A DNA stretch of 64,000 bases, taken from assembly GCF_005048205.1 (NCBI RefSeq), contig NZ_SUMF01000003.1, forward strand, positions 186,001-250,000, in the 5' to 3' direction. Numbering within the stretch: position 1 is the first letter of the stretch; every line of letters starts with the position of its first letter. Under the pieces are notes generated by a model. That model was not told where the DNA came from. It worked only from the letters and a program-made list of their open reading frames with translations, and ran no database searches. A program made the translations under genes and the position numbers. Shown here piece by piece: positions 52,564-62,432 of the stretch. The stretch is from Chitiniphilus eburneus. GTDB lineage: Bacteria; Pseudomonadota; Gammaproteobacteria; Burkholderiales; Chitinibacteraceae.

Positions 52564-52654
52564 TGGCGGAGAGAGGGGGATTCGAACCCCCGATAGGCTA
52601 TTAACCTATACACGCTTTCCAGGCGTGCGACTTAAACCACTCATCCATCTCTCC
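52564..52654 (-). tRNA. tRNA-Ser(GGA)
   Basis: A 91-base class II tRNA including encoded CCA. Acceptor stem GGAGAGA, long variable arm (TATAGGTTAATAGCCTATC region), T arm GGGGG-TTCGAAT-CCCCC. The anticodon loop CTGGAAA gives anticodon GGA, reading UCC/UCU. Confidence 0.97.
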
Positions 52655-52668
52655 GCAGTGGAGGCCGA

Positions 52669-52697
52669 ACTATACGCCAGCCGCCTGGCATTGCCAA
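52669..52697 (-). promoter_or_regulatory. predicted promoter of tRNA-Ser
   Basis: On the minus strand TTGGCA (52692-52697) and TATAGT (52669-52674) with a 17-base spacer, 14 bases before the tRNA. A good consensus match in the right place. Confidence 0.7.
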
Positions 52698-52889
52698 GAG
52701 TGATTTCCGGGCTTTTTTTGACGGGGCGAGTCAGCCACTTCCGCCCCGTTTTGCCCATTCATCCGCTCATCCATGACGCCGCCATTCCCTACCAGGCCGT
52801 CCATGCGCATAACTACCTCACCGCACACGGCGGCGGAGCGACCTCGTCGGTGCACCAAAGCGGTTCATAAGGTAATTCACGTAGTGCCG

Positions 52890-52970
52890 TTCCAAAAACT
52901 ACATTCCTCTGTTATAAAGAAATCCACTTGCTGATTACGTTTTAGCAACGCTTCGGATGCGATAAAACAG
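52890..52970 (+). promoter_or_regulatory. candidate promoter and operator of the rbs operon
   Basis: TTCCAA (52890-52895) and TATAAA (52913-52918) with a 17-base spacer. Downstream an imperfect inverted repeat, GTTTTA...TAAAAC (about 52938-52969), could be the operator for the LacI-type regulator at the operon end. Both are consensus-level predictions. Confidence 0.35.
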
Positions 52971-53012
52971 CATCACCGCGTAACCCGTCGCAGCGCACCA
53001 AAGGAAGGCACG

Positions 53013-53897
53013 ATGGCCAAGGTACTGGTGGTAGGCAGCATCAACATGGATCTGGTGGTGGAAACCGCCGCCTTTCCGCGATTGGGCGAAACGCTGTTCG
53101 GCCAGGGCTTTGCCACGCACCCCGGCGGCAAAGGTGCCAATCAGGCGGTCGCGGCGGCCCGCCTCGGGGCGGAAGTGATCATGCTCGGACGGGTGGGCAA
53201 CGATGCGTTCGGCCAGCAACTGGCTGCCGGGCTGAAGGCGGAAGGCATCGATACCCGCTGGCTTGGCGTCAGCGATTCCGCCACCGGGATTGCGGCAATC
53301 ACGCTCTGCCAGGCCGACAACGCGATCATCGTGGTTCCCGGTGCCAACGCCTTGCTGACCCCCGCCGATCTGGACACCGCCGAAGCGGCGTTCGCCGATG
53401 CCGATGTGGTGCTGGCTCAACTGGAAACCCCGCTTGCCACCGTGGAGCATGCGGCGGCGCTGGCCACGCGCCACGGCAAGCCATTCGTGCTCAACCCCGC
53501 CCCAGCCGCCCGCCTGCCGGAGCCGTTGCTGGCGCAATGCACCCTGCTGACCCCCAATGAATTCGAACTCGCCACCGCACTCGGCCGTCCCGACGCCGAC
53601 TGGCAAACGCTGCTGTCCGCCCTGCCCGGCCGCGTGGTCATGACCAAGGGCTCGCAAGGCGCCTTTCATACGGATGCCGCCGGCACAGTACACCGCCAGC
53701 CAGCGTTTCCGGTCACGCCGGTCGACACCACCGGCGCCGGCGACACCTTCAACGGTGCGCTGGCCGCGTTCTGGCACCTGGGCCTGCCGGAAGCCATCCG
53801 CCACGCCTGCGCTGCGGGGGCATTGTCGGTGACCAGGCCCGGAGCGCAGGGCGGGATGCCGACGCTCGCTGAGTTACGCAGCTTTCTTGGAGCATGA
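53013..53897 (+). CDS. rbsK: ribokinase
   Basis: 294-residue PfkB-family kinase that phosphorylates ribose to ribose 5-phosphate. It has the PfkB signatures GGKGANQAVAAARLGA and DTTGAGDTFNGALAAF with the catalytic Asp. First gene of the operon, with AAGGAAGG upstream. In Escherichia coli rbsK lies near the end, so this order (K-D-A-C-B-R) differs. Confidence 0.96.
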   Translation: MAKVLVVGSINMDLVVETAAFPRLGETLFGQGFATHPGGKGANQAVAAARLGAEVIMLGRVGNDAFGQQLAAGLKAEGIDTRWLGVSDSATGIAAITLCQADNAIIVVPGANALLTPADLDTAEAAFADADVVLAQLETPLATVEHAAALATRHGKPFVLNPAPAARLPEPLLAQCTLLTPNEFELATALGRPDADWQTLLSALPGRVVMTKGSQGAFHTDAAGTVHRQPAFPVTPVDTTGAGDTFNGALAAFWHLGLPEAIRHACAAGALSVTRPGAQGGMPTLAELRSFLGA

Positions 53898-53899
53898 CC

Positions 53900-54298
53900 A
53901 TGAAAAAGACCGGTCACCTGAATCGCGACATCAGCCGCGTCCTGGCGGGAATGGGCCATACCGACTGCATCGTGATCGCCGATTGCGGCCTGCCGATACC
54001 GCCGGGCGTGGAATGCATCGACCTGTCGCTGAAGATCGGTGTACCGCGCTTTTTGCAGGTACTGGATACCGTGCTGGCCGATCTGCAAGTGGAGCGCGCG
54101 GTATTCGCCAATGAATGCCTGGATCACAACGCGGAAGTTGCCGAGCGCGCATCGTCGCTGGCGCGCGAAAACGTCCAGGTGGAATTCGTTCCGCATGAGC
54201 AGTTCAAGGCGCTGACGCGCAACGCCAAGGCGGTGATCCGCACCGGCGAGGCCACCCCCTACGCCAATGCGGTTCTTTATTCCGGCGTGATTTTCTGA
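53900..54298 (+). CDS. rbsD: D-ribose pyranase
   Basis: 132 residues. Interconverts pyranose and furanose ribose so that RbsK can use it. The catalytic His20 lies in GMGHTDCIVIADCGLPIP. ATG at 53900 is preferred: the protein starts MKKTGHLNRDIS like other RbsD, and GGAG lies 7 bases before. An ATG at 53894 overlaps the rbsK stop. Confidence 0.95.
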   Translation: MKKTGHLNRDISRVLAGMGHTDCIVIADCGLPIPPGVECIDLSLKIGVPRFLQVLDTVLADLQVERAVFANECLDHNAEVAERASSLARENVQVEFVPHEQFKALTRNAKAVIRTGEATPYANAVLYSGVIF

Positions 54299-54384
54299 CG
54301 CCGCCCCCCGCCGCGACGACGCAGCGGCGGGCAGACGGGAGTGCGTCATCCAGGCGCCCTGAGGGCGGCAAGGAGTCGAGCAAC

Positions 54385-55866
54385 ATGCAGATCAAGATGA
54401 GTGGCATCAGCAAGGCCTTCGGGCCGGTAAAGGTGCTCGAGGGGGTCGATTTCGCCCTGGCGGCGGGGGAAATCCACGCGCTGATGGGCGAAAACGGCGC
54501 GGGCAAATCCACGCTGATGAAAATCCTCTGCGGCGTCTACCAGGCCGATGCCGGCACCATCGAGGTGGATGGTCACGCGGTGCAGATCCATTCCACTACC
54601 GATTCGGAACACCTGGGCATCGCCATCATCCACCAGGAGCTGAACCTGATCCCGCAGTTGTCGGTGATGGAAAACCTGTTCCTGGCGCGCGAGCCGCGCC
54701 GTTTCGGCGTGATCGACAGCGGCCGCATGCGCCGGGAGACACAGCACTGGCTGGCGCTGGTCGGCGCCGGGCAGATCGATCCCGACATCGAGGCGGGCAA
54801 GCTCTCCATCGGCCAGCAGCAGATGGTGGAAATCGCCAAGGCGCTATCGCTGAACGCGCAGGTGCTGATCATGGACGAGCCGACCGCGGCGCTGACCGAA
54901 CGGGAGATCGAAAAGCTGTTCGGCATCATGGCCGACCTCAAGGCCAAGGGTGTGGCCATCGTCTATGTGTCGCACCGCATGGAGGAAATCTTCCGCGTCA
55001 GCGACAAGATTTCCGTGCTGCGCGACGGGCAGTTCGTCGGCGAGCGCGTGATCGCGGAAACCGGTTTCGACGAGATCGTGCGGCTGATGGTGGGCCGCGA
55101 ACTGGGCGACCGCTTTCCCAAGCGCGCGGTGGAGATCGGCACGGTGCGGCTGGCCGTCAACGATCTGGCCGATCAGGGCAATATCGCCGGTATCGGCTTC
55201 GAAGTGCATGCCGGCGAAGTGCTCGGCGTCGCGGGCCTGATGGGCGCCGGGCGTAGCGAAATCCTTAAGACTCTGTTCGGCGTGAATCGCCGCACCCATG
55301 GCGAGGTCATGCTGGATGGCCAGGCACTGGTCGCGCGCACGCCTTCCCAGGCCATTGCCGCCGGCATCGGTTTCGTCACCGAAGACCGCAAGAGCCAGGG
55401 GCTGGTGCTGGGAATGTCGGTGCGCGAGAACGCCACGCTGGTTCACCTTTCCCGCTATGCCCACGGCGGCGTGGTCAATGGCCGGGCCGAAAGCGCGGCC
55501 GTCGCCCGGCTGGTGGATGAACTGCATATCCGCACCCGGGATGCGGAGCTGGACGTGAAATCGCTATCGGGAGGCAACCAGCAGAAGGTGGTTTTCGCGA
55601 AATGGCTGGCCAACCCGCCCAAGGTGCTGCTGCTGGACGAGCCCACGCGCGGCGTGGACGTGGGCGGCAAGGCCGAGATCTACCACATCATCAATCGACT
55701 GGCCGCCGCGGGCGTGGCGATCGTGATGGTGTCGTCCGAACTGCCGGAGGTCCTGGCGATGAGCGATCGCATTCTGGTGATGCACCAGGGGCGACAGGCC
55801 GGCATTTTCTCCGCCGCCGATGCCACCCAGGAAACCATCATGACCGCCGCCACCGGCGGCAACTGA
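54385..55866 (+). CDS. rbsA: ribose ABC transporter ATP-binding protein
   Basis: 493-residue double ATPase. First domain has Walker [10 protein letters not shown], signature [12 protein letters not shown] and Walker [12 protein letters not shown]; the second has GLMGAGRSE in place of Walker A, signature LSGGNQQKV and [12 protein letters not shown]. The degenerate second P-loop is usual for sugar importers. Works with RbsC and RbsB. Confidence 0.96.
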   Translation: MQIKMSGISKAFGPVKVLEGVDFALAAGEIHALMGENGAGKSTLMKILCGVYQADAGTIEVDGHAVQIHSTTDSEHLGIAIIHQELNLIPQLSVMENLFLAREPRRFGVIDSGRMRRETQHWLALVGAGQIDPDIEAGKLSIGQQQMVEIAKALSLNAQVLIMDEPTAALTEREIEKLFGIMADLKAKGVAIVYVSHRMEEIFRVSDKISVLRDGQFVGERVIAETGFDEIVRLMVGRELGDRFPKRAVEIGTVRLAVNDLADQGNIAGIGFEVHAGEVLGVAGLMGAGRSEILKTLFGVNRRTHGEVMLDGQALVARTPSQAIAAGIGFVTEDRKSQGLVLGMSVRENATLVHLSRYAHGGVVNGRAESAAVARLVDELHIRTRDAELDVKSLSGGNQQKVVFAKWLANPPKVLLLDEPTRGVDVGGKAEIYHIINRLAAAGVAIVMVSSELPEVLAMSDRILVMHQGRQAGIFSAADATQETIMTAATGGN

Positions 55867-55888
55867 GCCTACCAAGAGAGCGACCACC

Positions 55889-56827
55889 ATGACCCCGCAA
55901 CAAAAAGCCACGCTGCAAAAACTCGGCCCCTTCCTCGCACTGCTGCTGGTGGGCGCCGGCCTTGCCTTCATGAGTCCGGACTTCCTCACCGTCGGCAACC
56001 TGATGAATGTGCTGCGCCAGGTATCGATCAATGCGCTGATCGCCTTTGGCATGACGCTGGTGATCCTGCTCGGCGGCATCGACCTGTCGGTCGGATCCAT
56101 CCTGGCGCTGGCATCGGTGCTCACCGCGATGATGATGCGTGCCGGCTACGACCCCATGTTCGCCACGCTGGCCGGCGTATTCGCCGGTGCCGTCATGGGG
56201 TGCGTGAATGGGTTGATCGTGGCCAAGGGCAAGGTAGCGCCCTTTATTGCCACGCTCGGCATGATGACCGTGCTGCGCGGCCTGTCGCTGGTGTTCTCCA
56301 ACGGCAGCCCGATCACCGGCTTCCAGAGCGATTTTTTCTCGATGCTGGGCGGCGGGTACGTCGCCGGCCTGATCCCGGTACCGGTGGTGTGGACGCTGCT
56401 GATGTTCGCGCTGTTCTGGTTCGTGCTGAAGAAGACCGTGTTCGGCCGCCATGTCTATGCCACCGGCGGCAACGCGGAGGCCGCGCTGCTCTCGGGTGTG
56501 AAGACCGACCGCGTGCAGATCGGCGTGTACACCATCTCCGGTGCGATGGCGGCCATGGCCGGCATGGTGCTGACCTCCCGGCTGAACTCGGCCCAGCCCA
56601 CCGCGGGCATGGGTTACGAACTGGATGCCATCGCGGCCGTGGTGCTGGGCGGCACCAGCCTGGCCGGCGGGCGAGGCTGGATCTTCGGCACGCTGGTCGG
56701 CGTGCTGCTGATCGGTGTGCTGAACAATGGCCTCAACCTGCTGGGCGTGTCGTCGTTCTACCAGCAGGTCATCAAGGGCAGCGTGATCCTGCTGGCGGTG
56801 CTGATCGATCGCGGCAGCAAGAAGTAA
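55889..56827 (+). CDS. rbsC: ribose ABC transporter permease
   Basis: 312-residue inner-membrane permease with about ten hydrophobic helices. The AraH/RbsC signature [15 protein letters not shown] and the EAA-like [22 protein letters not shown] are present. It follows rbsA by 22 bases. Confidence 0.95.
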   Translation: MTPQQKATLQKLGPFLALLLVGAGLAFMSPDFLTVGNLMNVLRQVSINALIAFGMTLVILLGGIDLSVGSILALASVLTAMMMRAGYDPMFATLAGVFAGAVMGCVNGLIVAKGKVAPFIATLGMMTVLRGLSLVFSNGSPITGFQSDFFSMLGGGYVAGLIPVPVVWTLLMFALFWFVLKKTVFGRHVYATGGNAEAALLSGVKTDRVQIGVYTISGAMAAMAGMVLTSRLNSAQPTAGMGYELDAIAAVVLGGTSLAGGRGWIFGTLVGVLLIGVLNNGLNLLGVSSFYQQVIKGSVILLAVLIDRGSKK

Positions 56828-56900
56828 CGGCTTTTCATCGCTTTTGCTGTGAACCGGCCCTCGCGGGCATATAAACCAACCTCTTCCGAGGAGTCGAACC

Positions 56901-57848
56901 ATGAAACGCTTGATCCCCTCCCTGCTCGCCGGTCTGCTGGCCATCGGGCTTGTCGCCTGCTCCAAGCAGGGCCCGGATACCCAATCGGCCGCCACCGGCG
57001 CATCGGGGCCGGCTCCCGCCGCTGCGGAAGGCGGCAATTCGGTCGGCCTGTCGATCTCGACCCTGAACAACCCATTCTTCGTCAGCCTGCGCGACGGCGC
57101 GGAGAAGGAAGCCAAGGCTGCCGGCATCACGCTGATCAGCGTCGATGCGCAGGACGACCCGGCCAAGCAGATCGCCAGCGTGGAAGACCTGATCCAGAAA
57201 AAGGTCAGGGTCATCCTGCTCAACCCGACCGATTCGGATGCGGTGGCCAACGTGGTCAAGCAGGCCACGGCGGCGGGTATCGCAGTGATTTCGCTCGACC
57301 GTAGCGTGAACGGTGCCGAAGTCACCTCGCATATCGCCTCGGATAACAAGGCGGGCGGCAAGATGGCGGCCGACTTCCTGCTCGACCGCATCGGTGGCAA
57401 GGGCAACGTGGTGGAACTGGAAGGCCTGCCCGGCTCGTCCGCCGCACGTGAACGTGGCGAGGGCTTCCATTCGGTGGTCGACGGCAAGGCCGACGTGAAG
57501 CTGGTCGCCAAGCAGCCCGCCGACTTCGACCGCGCCAAGGGCCTGTCGGTGATGGAGAACATCCTGCAGGGCAACAAGGATGTGCAGGGCGTGTTCGCGC
57601 ACAACGACGAAATGGCCCTCGGCGCGCTCAAGGCCATCGAGGCCGCCGGCCTGAAGAACGTGGTCGTGGTTGGCTTCGACGCCACCGCCGATGCGATCGC
57701 CGCGGTCAAGGCCGGGCAAATGTCGGCCACCGTGCAGCAAAAGCCGGAGCTGATCGGCAAGATGGGTGTGGAAGCCGCCCGCCTGGTGCTCGATGGCAAG
57801 CCGGTGGAAAAGAACATCCCCGTGCCGCTGGAACTCGTGACCAAGTAA
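56901..57848 (+). CDS. rbsB: ribose-binding protein, predicted lipoprotein
   Basis: 315-residue periplasmic binding protein of the sugar-binding PBP1 family (VGLSISTLNNPFFVSLRDGAEKEA). The signal sequence ends LVAC-S, a lipobox, so the mature protein should be a lipoprotein held in the envelope rather than freely soluble as in Escherichia coli. A short Ala/Pro-rich tether (about 25-45) follows the Cys. Confidence 0.93.
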   Translation: MKRLIPSLLAGLLAIGLVACSKQGPDTQSAATGASGPAPAAAEGGNSVGLSISTLNNPFFVSLRDGAEKEAKAAGITLISVDAQDDPAKQIASVEDLIQKKVRVILLNPTDSDAVANVVKQATAAGIAVISLDRSVNGAEVTSHIASDNKAGGKMAADFLLDRIGGKGNVVELEGLPGSSAARERGEGFHSVVDGKADVKLVAKQPADFDRAKGLSVMENILQGNKDVQGVFAHNDEMALGALKAIEAAGLKNVVVVGFDATADAIAAVKAGQMSATVQQKPELIGKMGVEAARLVLDGKPVEKNIPVPLELVTK

Positions 57849-57910
57849 GACAGGCCTGCCCGGCACCGTTGCAACAGGCGGCGCCGGGTACTTTCCCGCC
57901 TGGCACAGGG

Positions 57911-57932
57911 CCGGCCCAGCGCCGGTCTTTTT
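57911..57932 (+). terminator. terminator between rbsB and rbsR
   Basis: Stem CCGGC/GCCGG with a five-base loop followed by TCTTTTT. A second hairpin, CCCGGC/GCCGGG, lies just upstream (about 57861-57890). These suggest that the regulator gene receives only part of the operon transcript. Confidence 0.6.
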
Positions 57933-57991
57933 GCACCATGCGCTACACTGGCACCCCTTTTCGCATGGCGCCTGCTCCGAGGCCAAATACC

Positions 57992-59011
57992 GTGAGCCAG
58001 TTCGAACGCCTGACCATCGACGACATCGCGCGCCTGGCCAACGTATCGCGCACCACCGCCAGCATGGTGCTCAACGGCCATGCCGAACGCTACCGGATCG
58101 CCCGCGCGACGGTGGAGCGCGTACTAGCCGTGGCCGCCGAACACCACTTCTCGCCATCGCAATCGGCGCGTGCGCTGCGCAGCCACAAGACCGGCACCCT
58201 GGGGCTGGTGATTCCCGAACTGACCAATTTCGCCCATGCCAGCCTGGCGCAGGCGCTGGAAACACAAAGCCGTGCAGCCGGCTACCAGTTGCTGATCGTG
58301 ACCAGCGACGACGACCCCGACTGCGAAGCCGAAGGCCTCACCCAACTGTTGGCGCGGCAAGTGGAAGGGCTGATCGTCGTGCCCGCCGCCGGCGACCCCG
58401 CGCGCTATCAGCCCTGGGCCAGGCGCGTGCCGCTGGTGTTTGCCGACCGGCGCATCGAAAACTGCGACATCCCCTGGGTGGTGACCGACGCGATCGGTTC
58501 CGTGACGGAACTGGTAGGCACCGTGCTAGCGCAAGGCGTGGACGAGGTGGTGTATCTGGGCGGCCAGTCGGAGCTATCGCCCAGCCGCGACCGGCTGGCC
58601 GGTTATCGGGCCGCGCTGACGGCGGCAGGCAAAGCCGAACAGACGGACTGGGTTCATCAACGCGACTATCGCCGCGACTCCGGCCAGGCTTTGTTCGCGG
58701 ACTGGCACGCAGCGCATGGCCGCGACCCGCAAGCGGTGTTCACCGGATCGATCACCCTGCTGGAAGGGGTTCTGGCGGAGCTGATCGCACAACACCGACT
58801 GGCCAGCGCGCCCAGGCTGATCACTTTCGACGACCATCCGCTGCTCGACTGCCTGCCCCTGCCCATCGACGCGGTGGCCCAGGACAGCGGGCAGTTGGCC
58901 GAGCACAGCCTGGCACTGATCCAGGCCCTGCTGGCGGGCACACCGGCCCACAGCCTCCAGGTACCGGCACGATTGCGCCGACGCGGGGCTGCGGCGGCAA
59001 CCGGCGCCTGA
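57992..59011 (+). CDS. rbsR: LacI family transcription regulator, probable RbsR
   Basis: 339 residues from the GTG at 57992 (GAGG upstream); an ATG at 57965 is the alternative. N-terminal LacI helix-turn-helix (TIDDIARLANVSRTTASMVLNG) and sugar-binding core. The core resembles Cra/FruR-type LacI proteins more than Escherichia coli RbsR, so the ribose link rests on gene position. It ends one base before the convergent DUF3293 stop. Confidence 0.85.
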   Translation: MSQFERLTIDDIARLANVSRTTASMVLNGHAERYRIARATVERVLAVAAEHHFSPSQSARALRSHKTGTLGLVIPELTNFAHASLAQALETQSRAAGYQLLIVTSDDDPDCEAEGLTQLLARQVEGLIVVPAAGDPARYQPWARRVPLVFADRRIENCDIPWVVTDAIGSVTELVGTVLAQGVDEVVYLGGQSELSPSRDRLAGYRAALTAAGKAEQTDWVHQRDYRRDSGQALFADWHAAHGRDPQAVFTGSITLLEGVLAELIAQHRLASAPRLITFDDHPLLDCLPLPIDAVAQDSGQLAEHSLALIQALLAGTPAHSLQVPARLRRRGAAAATGA

Positions 59012-59455
59012 TCATCCGGACCGTGACGCGGGCCGGCACCAGAGCAGTTCGGCAACCCCGCCCATGTCGCCAAACACCACCGCGTTCTGCTCGAAGCGCT
59101 CGCCCAGGGCCATCGCGTCACCCCGCGCAATACCGAGAATGAGCAGCGATGGCTCCGCAGCCCAATCGCCACCACGCGGCTCACCCGCCCCTTCGAAGCA
59201 GACCCAGCCCGATTGGCGCACCACATCGATCAGGTTCTGATGGCGCGCCAGATTTTCATGCGCGCAAAGTTGCGCCGCCGAATAGGGATTGCAGGCGGAG
59301 ACAAACGCCCAGGAACGCACGCCATGCCGTTGCAACACGGCATCCAGGTCGGCATGTGTGGCACCGATGCGCAGCGCGAGCGCAAGTGAGGGCACGACAT
59401 AGCGGGTGGCGCGGTAAGCGGCGCCGAAGCATTGTTCCAGCTCGCCAGACTCCAT
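59012..59455 (-). CDS. DUF3293 domain protein
   Basis: 147 residues from ATG at 59455. The pattern YRATRYVV, LALRIG, WAFVSACNPYS, NLARHQNL, SLLILGI, RFEQNAVVFGD and AELLWC matches the DUF3293 family of small cytosolic proteins with unknown function. It is the last GC-typical gene before the fragmentary region. Confidence 0.85.
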   Translation of the reverse strand: MESGELEQCFGAAYRATRYVVPSLALALRIGATHADLDAVLQRHGVRSWAFVSACNPYSAAQLCAHENLARHQNLIDVVRQSGWVCFEGAGEPRGGDWAAEPSLLILGIARGDAMALGERFEQNAVVFGDMGGVAELLWCRPASRSG

Positions 59456-59782
59456 TACCGCCCTCCCCGGCCAAACAGCCGGCAATGTGCAGCCGGCTGG
59501 AGACTTGTTTCAGGTACCACTTGAGCATCCAAGCGTCAGGTTTTACTGGGCTGATTGGCTTTAGAGGATCCCATCAACAGCCCAAGACCACGCCTTCCAT
59601 GCATGATGCCTGCGGATCTTCGATTCATCAGGCACCAAGAATCACATTCACTTGGCCCCAAACGCCGGTTAGACCAACCCCGAGCCGATATTGGACATCA
59701 AGAGCCGCGAGGCCAACCCCAGTGCTTGCGCGGCGACCCCGTTAATTCATACCTGCATCGTGGCCCAGGCGAGAAAACCAAC
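59456..59782. other. boundary of the AT-rich fragmentary region
   Basis: No convincing gene. GC content falls from here rightwards. A GCCGGC/GCCGGC hairpin lies at 59479-59500, close to the end of the DUF3293 promoter region. Confidence 0.4.
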
Positions 59783-60076
59783 TCATTCACCTGCAAAAAC
59801 CGCGAAGAAATCTGCGAATTTCTCCTCAATTTCATCCCTCTTCTCCAAGAAGCCGGAAGCCATGTACAAATCACTTCCATCTTCGAAAGCGAGAATTTCA
59901 AGAACGAAATCCCCACGCCCCCAAACTGTTGCCCGCCCCATCGTACCGTTTCCGTCCAACTCCAGCCGCAAGGAATCATCCACCGACTTGGGCGAAAAAA
60001 TAATCTCGCTTTTTTCAATTGAAGCATAGCGCTTTTTATTTTCCTCCCACCAGGCTACAAATTCGTTCAAATCCAT
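59783..60076 (-). CDS. putative immunity protein, copy A
   Basis: 97 residues, acidic, starting MDLNEFVAWWEENKKRY. It shares most residues with the protein at 63231 (copy B), including IFSPK..D.SLR.ELDG, GRGDFVLEIL and ASGF. The layout (short N-terminal helix, W-G-D/F strands, acidic C-terminal helix) resembles small Rhs-toxin immunity proteins such as the TriTu group, but that is tentative. A degenerate toxin tail lies directly upstream. Confidence 0.6.
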   Translation of the reverse strand: MDLNEFVAWWEENKKRYASIEKSEIIFSPKSVDDSLRLELDGNGTMGRATVWGRGDFVLEILAFEDGSDLYMASGFLEKRDEIEEKFADFFAVFAGE

Positions 60077-60079
60077 GGA

Positions 60080-60180
60080 TCATATCTTTTTTTCCGGAGC
60101 ATGCTGGATATTCGTAGAACTCTATATTTATGGAACTGTCTGCTTTCTGCGGCTGAGGATAATCAGACCTTAACTCAGCC
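60080..60180 (-). pseudogene. degenerate toxin C-terminal tail upstream of copy A
   Basis: Reading back from the TGA at 60080-60082, the frame gives TNIQHAPEKKI, similar to the TDIQYAATKVR tail upstream of copy B. Two stop codons interrupt it further upstream. The spacing to the immunity start is three bases, the same as in copy B, so this is a decayed toxin tip. Confidence 0.4.
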
Positions 60181-60238
60181 TTGATTGGACTCCTTAAGAG
60201 CCAAGCCTTTCCCACCAGAATCAACAACAACCTTGACT

Positions 60239-60625
60239 TTATTTTTCATCAAGCTCATTTAACTTGCTTAGTGCCTTTCCCGCATAAAACACCACATCAT
60301 CCCACTCAGGGGTTTTTATATAAAAACCATCGCTTCTATTTATTCCATACCTATCAAAAACCACGTCTATACTTTTAACCACCAACGCCACACAATCAAC
60401 TTCATACTGGTTGAAAAGGAACTCACCAATACAGGATTGTATATCATCCGCCAGGTCTGTGTCGTCAAAGATAAAATGCACAGCCAGATCAAAATCGTCG
60501 TGAACGACACCATGGGGCATAATCCCTTCCACCCAAACTCGCTCTTGATAACCCCTATCCGACAGGGATTCCAACTTTACCTTTAACTCGTTTCGTCGCC
60601 AAGTATTTGATATTTCCATACTCAT
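60239..60625 (-). CDS. SCO4402-like protein, possible immunity factor
   Basis: 128 residues, acidic. The segment LESLSDRGYQERVWVEG followed by DLAVHFIFDDTDLADDIQSCIGEFLF and DWDDVVFYAGKAL-like end resembles SCO4402-type small proteins found near toxin loci. It overlaps the upstream membrane-protein gene by four bases (ATGA). GC content is low compared with the core genes. Confidence 0.55.
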   Translation of the reverse strand: MSMEISNTWRRNELKVKLESLSDRGYQERVWVEGIMPHGVVHDDFDLAVHFIFDDTDLADDIQSCIGEFLFNQYEVDCVALVVKSIDVVFDRYGINRSDGFYIKTPEWDDVVFYAGKALSKLNELDEK

Positions 60626-60900
60626 ACGTTCACCAGTCCGCCAAGCACCAGCACAATAAGGGCCCCATTAAACACCAGGGGCAATGAAAGTAAAGCATTG
60701 AAAAGAATTTCCATTTTTTCACCCAAGCCATCTACTTCACATATCGAATCCATGGCCGATTTAAAAACAACCACAAGACCCATTTCAACAAAAACAAGAC
60801 CAACAATGTTTTTTCCAAAGAGAGCCGGAATACCATAACCCAAAACAACCGATGACTCCATGAAAAAGGCAATGCAAAAGACAAAAATTGGTGTTTTCAT
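60622..60900 (-). CDS. small membrane protein of unknown function
   Basis: 92 residues from ATG at 60900. Hydrophobic segments at about 3-21, 26-45 and 68-90. AT-rich. Coupled to the SCO4402-like gene. About 15 codons of an open frame ending AGFTMAGVNAAGG precede it, possibly another toxin tail. Function unknown. Confidence 0.5.
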   Translation of the reverse strand: MKTPIFVFCIAFFMESSVVLGYGIPALFGKNIVGLVFVEMGLVVVFKSAMDSICEVDGLGEKMEILFNALLSLPLVFNGALIVLVLGGLVNV

Positions 60901-61095
60901 TTTTTTACCCCCCGGCAGCATTCACCCCAGCCATCGTAAATCCTGCTGTGGCGTTGTTTCACTTAAGCAGAGGACGTAAAAAGTATATAGTTCGATTGTA
61001 TCGACCCATTAATTGCACCCATGGCAATCTTCAGGTATAGCGAGCCCAGTCGAATACGTTACACGAACTCTACTCATAGCCCGGGCGCGCAGGCC

Positions 61096-61389
61096 TCAGA
61101 GAGCGGGAATTGCGCTGCACGCCATACCTTCAAGTCTTTTTCCGTTGATCGTAACGATCAAGGTCATGCCGGAGGAACAGTAAAGAACAGCCTCCCCCTC
61201 TTCGACCTCCACTTCGATTTTTTCCCCCGGTCCTTGCGCCGTTACCAGAATTTGGTCACCGGCTTGCACGACAAGCTCTTCGGCCCAAGGCTCGAGGATG
61301 ACTTTGGACAACCACCCGGACTTGTTGCCCAAGCCTACCTGCAAAGGTTTCTCTTTCATCATCCCCCCAAGTTCCAATATTTTGCCCAT
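61096..61389 (-). CDS. hypothetical protein in the Rhs remnant region
   Basis: About 97 residues from ATG at 61389 or 61392. Contains a beta-rich stretch (AEELVVQAGDQILVTAQGPGEKIEVEVEEGEAVLYCS). No family recognised. It lies between the YD-repeat remnant and the membrane/SCO4402-like pair, in the position of an immunity or accessory gene. Confidence 0.4.
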   Translation of the reverse strand: MGKILELGGMMKEKPLQVGLGNKSGWLSKVILEPWAEELVVQAGDQILVTAQGPGEKIEVEVEEGEAVLYCSSGMTLIVTINGKRLEGMACSAIPAL

Positions 61390-61689
61390 CATTGCAGCGC
61401 TATTTGTAGCGGCCCGGTACTGGCCAAAGGGCGGCAGCCCGCATGCTGCGCAGCCCAATCTTGTCCTCAAAGGGCTTGCCGGCGAACCACTGAGTGTTCT
61501 TATGATGACCGCACCATGATCCAGTTGTCAGCTCCTTTGCCAACATCCTGTTCTAGCCATGAGCCTCAGATCACCCCTGGATGCGGCAACTATCTATATG
61601 GACTAATTCCAACAATTGTTAATAATTTCGCCATCACCCAACACCAGAAATAATGCGTAACATAACTTCGTTCATATCGAACCCCATTT

Positions 61690-62420
61690 AATATCGAACT
61701 TTGAAATTCTAGGCGGTTGATGCCATTGCCCTGGCTAAGGGCACGGGTGCCGGCACCGTCGTAGGTGTAGGCGATCTGGCTGGCAGCGGGTGGCCTAGCA
61801 CAGGTTGCCGGCGGCGACGTATTGGTAGCTCAGACCGTCGGCACAGTTGGTGAGGTTGCCGCTGCTGTCGTAGCTGATGCTGGCATTGCCCCAGGTGGTT
61901 GAGTTGGCAACAGTCAGGCGGTCCAGCACGTCGTAATTGAGGGCATGTCCGTAGCTGTAATCGGCGTTATCACCGTTGTCGTAGACCCACGCTGTCGAGC
62001 ATCGGCTGACTGGCGGCGACGGCCTGATTGTAGGCGGCCAGTGCGGTTTGATATTGCGCCAGTTGTTGGGTACAGGCCGTCTGCGCGGTGTTGTATTGGG
62101 TCAGGCCTTCGCGAAGGGGGGCTAGGCGGTGTACTGCTGGCGATAGGAGCTCCCGCCGTTGGCCTGCCTTTGCGACGGCGGCGAGCAAGTGTTCAGCTTG
62201 GGACGCCACGCCATGACCACGGGGTTAAAAGCATACTGCGGCAGGGTCGTTGCGATAGCAAGGTGGGGGGCACTCGACAACCGGCTTCGCCGTTGCGTCA
62301 AATTTCGCCACGGCTGCTCAGGCAAGACCACAGGCGTTGTATTGAACTTGCGAGCGGCATTGCCCAGCCGATCTCGCTCTCCAGCCTGGATGTATCCTGC
62401 ACAGCTTGCATTAATCCAAT
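61690..62420 (-). pseudogene. Rhs/YD-repeat protein remnant with several frameshifts
   Basis: Minus-strand translation gives YD-type repeats in changing frames: VYDNGDNADYSYGHALNYD, VLDRLTVANSTTWGNASISY, DSSGNLTNCADGLSYQY, then after a frame change ASQIAYTYDGAGTRALSQGNG. Upstream (62230-62420) another frame reads AGYIQAGERDRLGNAARKFN and NPVVMAWRPKLNTCSPPS, and 62000-62110 has LTQYNTAQTACTQQLAQYQ. The pieces fit one decayed Rhs-like protein; at least two frameshifts and stops make it non-functional. No 5' end is seen. Confidence 0.75.
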
Positions 62421-62432
62421 ATCAACATGCTT

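Noticed and set aside
61021..61653. 210-residue plus-strand frame in the remnant region
   Set aside because: It crosses the minus-strand gene at 61096 and has no coding-like pattern of its own.
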